A DNA stretch of 18,570 nucleotides from Gloeopeniophorella convolvens (lineage: Eukaryota; Basidiomycota; Agaricomycetes; Russulales), in assembly GCA_022496205.1 (NCBI GenBank), contig WTXD01000197.1:1-18570 (forward strand). Direction: 5' to 3'. Made by a program: the position numbers and the translations under genes. The notes below the pieces were generated by a model. It did no database searches. It was not told the DNA's origin and saw nothing but the letters and a program-made list of their open reading frames with translations. Each line of letters begins with the position of its first letter. The first letter of the stretch is position 1. Of this stretch, positions 17,301 to 18,570 are shown in pieces.

Positions 17301-17970
17301 CCGCATCCCCTTCCCTTACATCCTCGTACCTATCTTCTCCCCCTCCCGGAGCGCAAGACAGCTTCCCCGCACCTCTATTGGACAAGGGCAAAGGCAAAGC
17401 ACCCGACGTCTCTGCATCCAAGATGGCCGACGAAGAGATATACACGCCGGGAAGCATGGGGCAGCGCAAACTCCCCGGGATGGGGCTCATGGACTTCCCG
17501 GTCCCGAAGAGCATGCTCGGCGACGATGGCTCTGGGCTCGGTGGGCTCGGCAAGGGCGGTGCCAACGGCTTCCCCGGTTCCCTGGAAGAGGTTCAGGAGG
17601 CATCGGCAAACGGGCGAACGAGCCCTTGCGCATGGGTGGCATGGGCGGCCCCGGCTCTGGCGGCATGTACGGCCTTGGAGCTGGCGGCATGGGTGCGCTG
17701 GGTGCGGGTGGAATGGGCGGCTTTGGTGGTCTAGAGGGCTTCGGCGGAATGGGGGGTATGGGAAGCATGGGCGCCGGAGGGTTCGACTCGGAAGCACTGC
17801 TCGGCGCGGGTCCCTTCGGGTCAGGGGGTCGCCAAGGCCCGGGCAGGACTCTGGGCGGGAAAGTCGACGCGCCTGGCGGCGGAGCTCAGCCCAAGCGGAG
17901 CCCCCAGCCGAGCAAAGGCGGTTCCTGGAGTGGATCAGGTATTCAGAGTCGGTTGAGCGATGATATATGA
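14306..17970 (+). CDS. large membrane-anchored TPR-repeat protein (four frame breaks)
   Basis: I cannot name this protein. Exons are 14306-14335, 14390-14475, 14525-14605, 14660-14840, 14889-15502 and 15556-17970. Introns are 54, 49, 54, 48 and 53 nt, and the first four exons join in phase. Predicted product is about 1136 aa. Residues 58-73 are moderately hydrophobic, and 86-107 (from ISLIAFLLGNLILSLWS) look like a membrane segment. A short amphipathic helix follows (ALEEMSKRIDAIND). Residues about 127-331 are acidic and rich in Val-Pro-Glu (PEVPETPEPEVPEV). Residues about 332-830 hold TPR-like helical pairs such as FALDASEQALAFHRE, AVEAASEAVALLKAHEE, ALAAAEKAVELSRTQLG and AALEYAKEAVEL. The tail is Gly/Met-rich (GGMGGFGG). 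One base is missing near 14917, 16268, 16915 and 17580; adding them makes the last two exons 615 and 2418 nt, both divisible by three. It may work as a scaffold on an internal membrane; this is inference. Confidence 0.82.
17626..17790 (+). repeat. Gly-Met-Gly coding repeat in the tail of the TPR gene
   Basis: Repeated GGC-GGC-ATG-like units encode GGMGG, GGMGAL and GGMGGF blocks. The repeats lie in the third of the frames that make up the last exon and support that frame as the real one. Confidence 0.7.
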
Positions 17971-18108
17971 TATGTGACATGTGCCATGTGAGCGATATCG
18001 GACATAGATCGGTCGTAGCGTACACTCTTTTGTTCCTTACCGTTTGACACACGACCGGTAGACAAATGGAATCATCCCTCCTTACCTCGATGGGCGACGC
18101 CATCCGGT
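17971..18108. other. spacer after the TPR gene
   Basis: This is AT-richer sequence after the stop, with repeated ATGTGACATGTGCCATGTG-like words at 17970-17990. It probably holds the 3' UTR. No gene is seen. Confidence 0.5.
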
Positions 18109-18470
18109 CTTGAGTCACGGAAATATATACAACATGTCCTTCAGAAGGCAGGTGTCAAGCTTGAACAGCGTCTTTTCGAAGTCGGGACTGGCTGGAGCGC
18201 ACTTGCCATGCTGGTATTCACCCTCATGGGACCACATGGTTGACCGCCTCCCGCACGTTGACCAAGCTGCATGGACTTACGGATGCGAGATCGATATGCT
18301 TATGCTGTCGATTGAGCAAAAGAAGCTCGCCGGTGACGCATACGGGCAGCCAGACTTGAAGGATTCATCCGGCTTCACTCGATGGCTACTGGGAGGCTTG
18401 AGCAGAATTTGATAAAAAGTTCGACATCTTCATCAGCATTGAGATGCTAGAGGCAGTTTCCAAACAATAC
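18109..18470 (+). pseudogene. decayed cyclopropane-fatty-acid-synthase-type methyltransferase
   Basis: Three blocks in three frames follow the order of the CFA synthase / mycolic acid cyclopropane synthase family, SAM-dependent enzymes that act on membrane lipids. Block 1 (18109-18213) reads LESRKYIQHVLQKAGVKLEQ, then the SAM-binding motif LFEVGTGWSALAM. Block 2 (about 18270-18358) reads YGCEIDMLMLSIEQKKLAGD, matching the usual YGC-VDTLTLSIEQK segment. Block 3 (18360-18470) reads RIHPASLDGYWEA, an in-frame TGA (18399-18401), then AEFDKKFDIFISIEMLEAV. Spacing between blocks 2 and 3 is as in intact enzymes. Between blocks 1 and 2 there are about 40 extra bases, perhaps an old intron starting at GTATTC 18214. 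The N-terminal half is absent and similarity ends near 18470. It is a truncated, frameshifted relic; sequence errors could add to the damage but would not explain the missing ends. Confidence 0.75.
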
Positions 18471-18570
18471 TCAAATGACCATGCTTCTAGTGCCATTCAT
18501 CGTAGCATGTTGGTTCGAAGTTAAAGGCGTCGCGCCACCCCGTCAGTTGCAGTCAACAACTAAGTGCCAT

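Noticed and set aside
3904..17970. Programmed ribosomal frameshifting as the cause of the frame breaks
   Set aside because: The sites share no slippery heptamer, and seven such events in three unrelated genes is implausible compared with missing bases.

Overview
This window looks like nuclear DNA of a basidiomycete fungus, probably an Agaricomycete. It is GC-rich and gene-dense. Nearly all introns are 48-70 nt with GT-AG borders and CTNAC-like branch sites, and several conserved eukaryotic housekeeping proteins can be read once those introns are removed. About 30 introns could be placed by following reading phase, and almost every phase closes exactly.

Layout, left to right. 1-1228 is intergenic, with a tRNA-like relic (655-738) and a set of short related repeats. 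1229-2720 (+) is an uncharacterised Ser/Pro-rich protein. 3159-3761 (-) is TRAPPC2L/Tca17, a TRAPP tethering-complex subunit. 3904-5072 (+) is a Nop6-type nucleolar RRM protein, divergent from TRAPPC2L across a 142-bp shared promoter that holds a clean 18-bp inverted repeat. 5247-6630 (-) is Sed5/syntaxin-5, the Golgi Qa-SNARE. 7112-8638 (+) is a bacterial-type (GpsA-like) NAD-dependent glycerol-3-phosphate dehydrogenase, divergent from SED5 over a promoter with clustered GTCAC motifs. 9020-11385 (+) is an ankyrin plus two-CCCH-finger protein with a long proline-rich linker. 11386-14305 is a gene-poor stretch of 2.9 kb. 14306-17970 (+) is a large TPR protein with hydrophobic N-terminal segments, an acidic Val/Pro/Glu-rich linker and a Gly/Met-rich tail. 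18109-18470 (+) is a decayed fragment of a cyclopropane-fatty-acid-synthase-type methyltransferase.

Two genes, TRAPPC2L and SED5, act in the same process, ER-to-Golgi/intra-Golgi membrane traffic. They sit about 1.5 kb apart with NOP6 between them. The rest is a mixed housekeeping neighbourhood.

The most consequential observation concerns sequence quality or gene integrity. Four genes (NOP6, SED5, the TPR gene and the first gene) need single-base corrections to be read. Seven of the eight breaks have the same sign, one base missing, and supplying that base makes every exon length fit its intron phases. This points to a deletion-prone assembly rather than to four independent pseudogenes. The sequence alone cannot exclude genuine mutations. 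I found no convincing mobile element, CRISPR array or obviously new multi-gene system.
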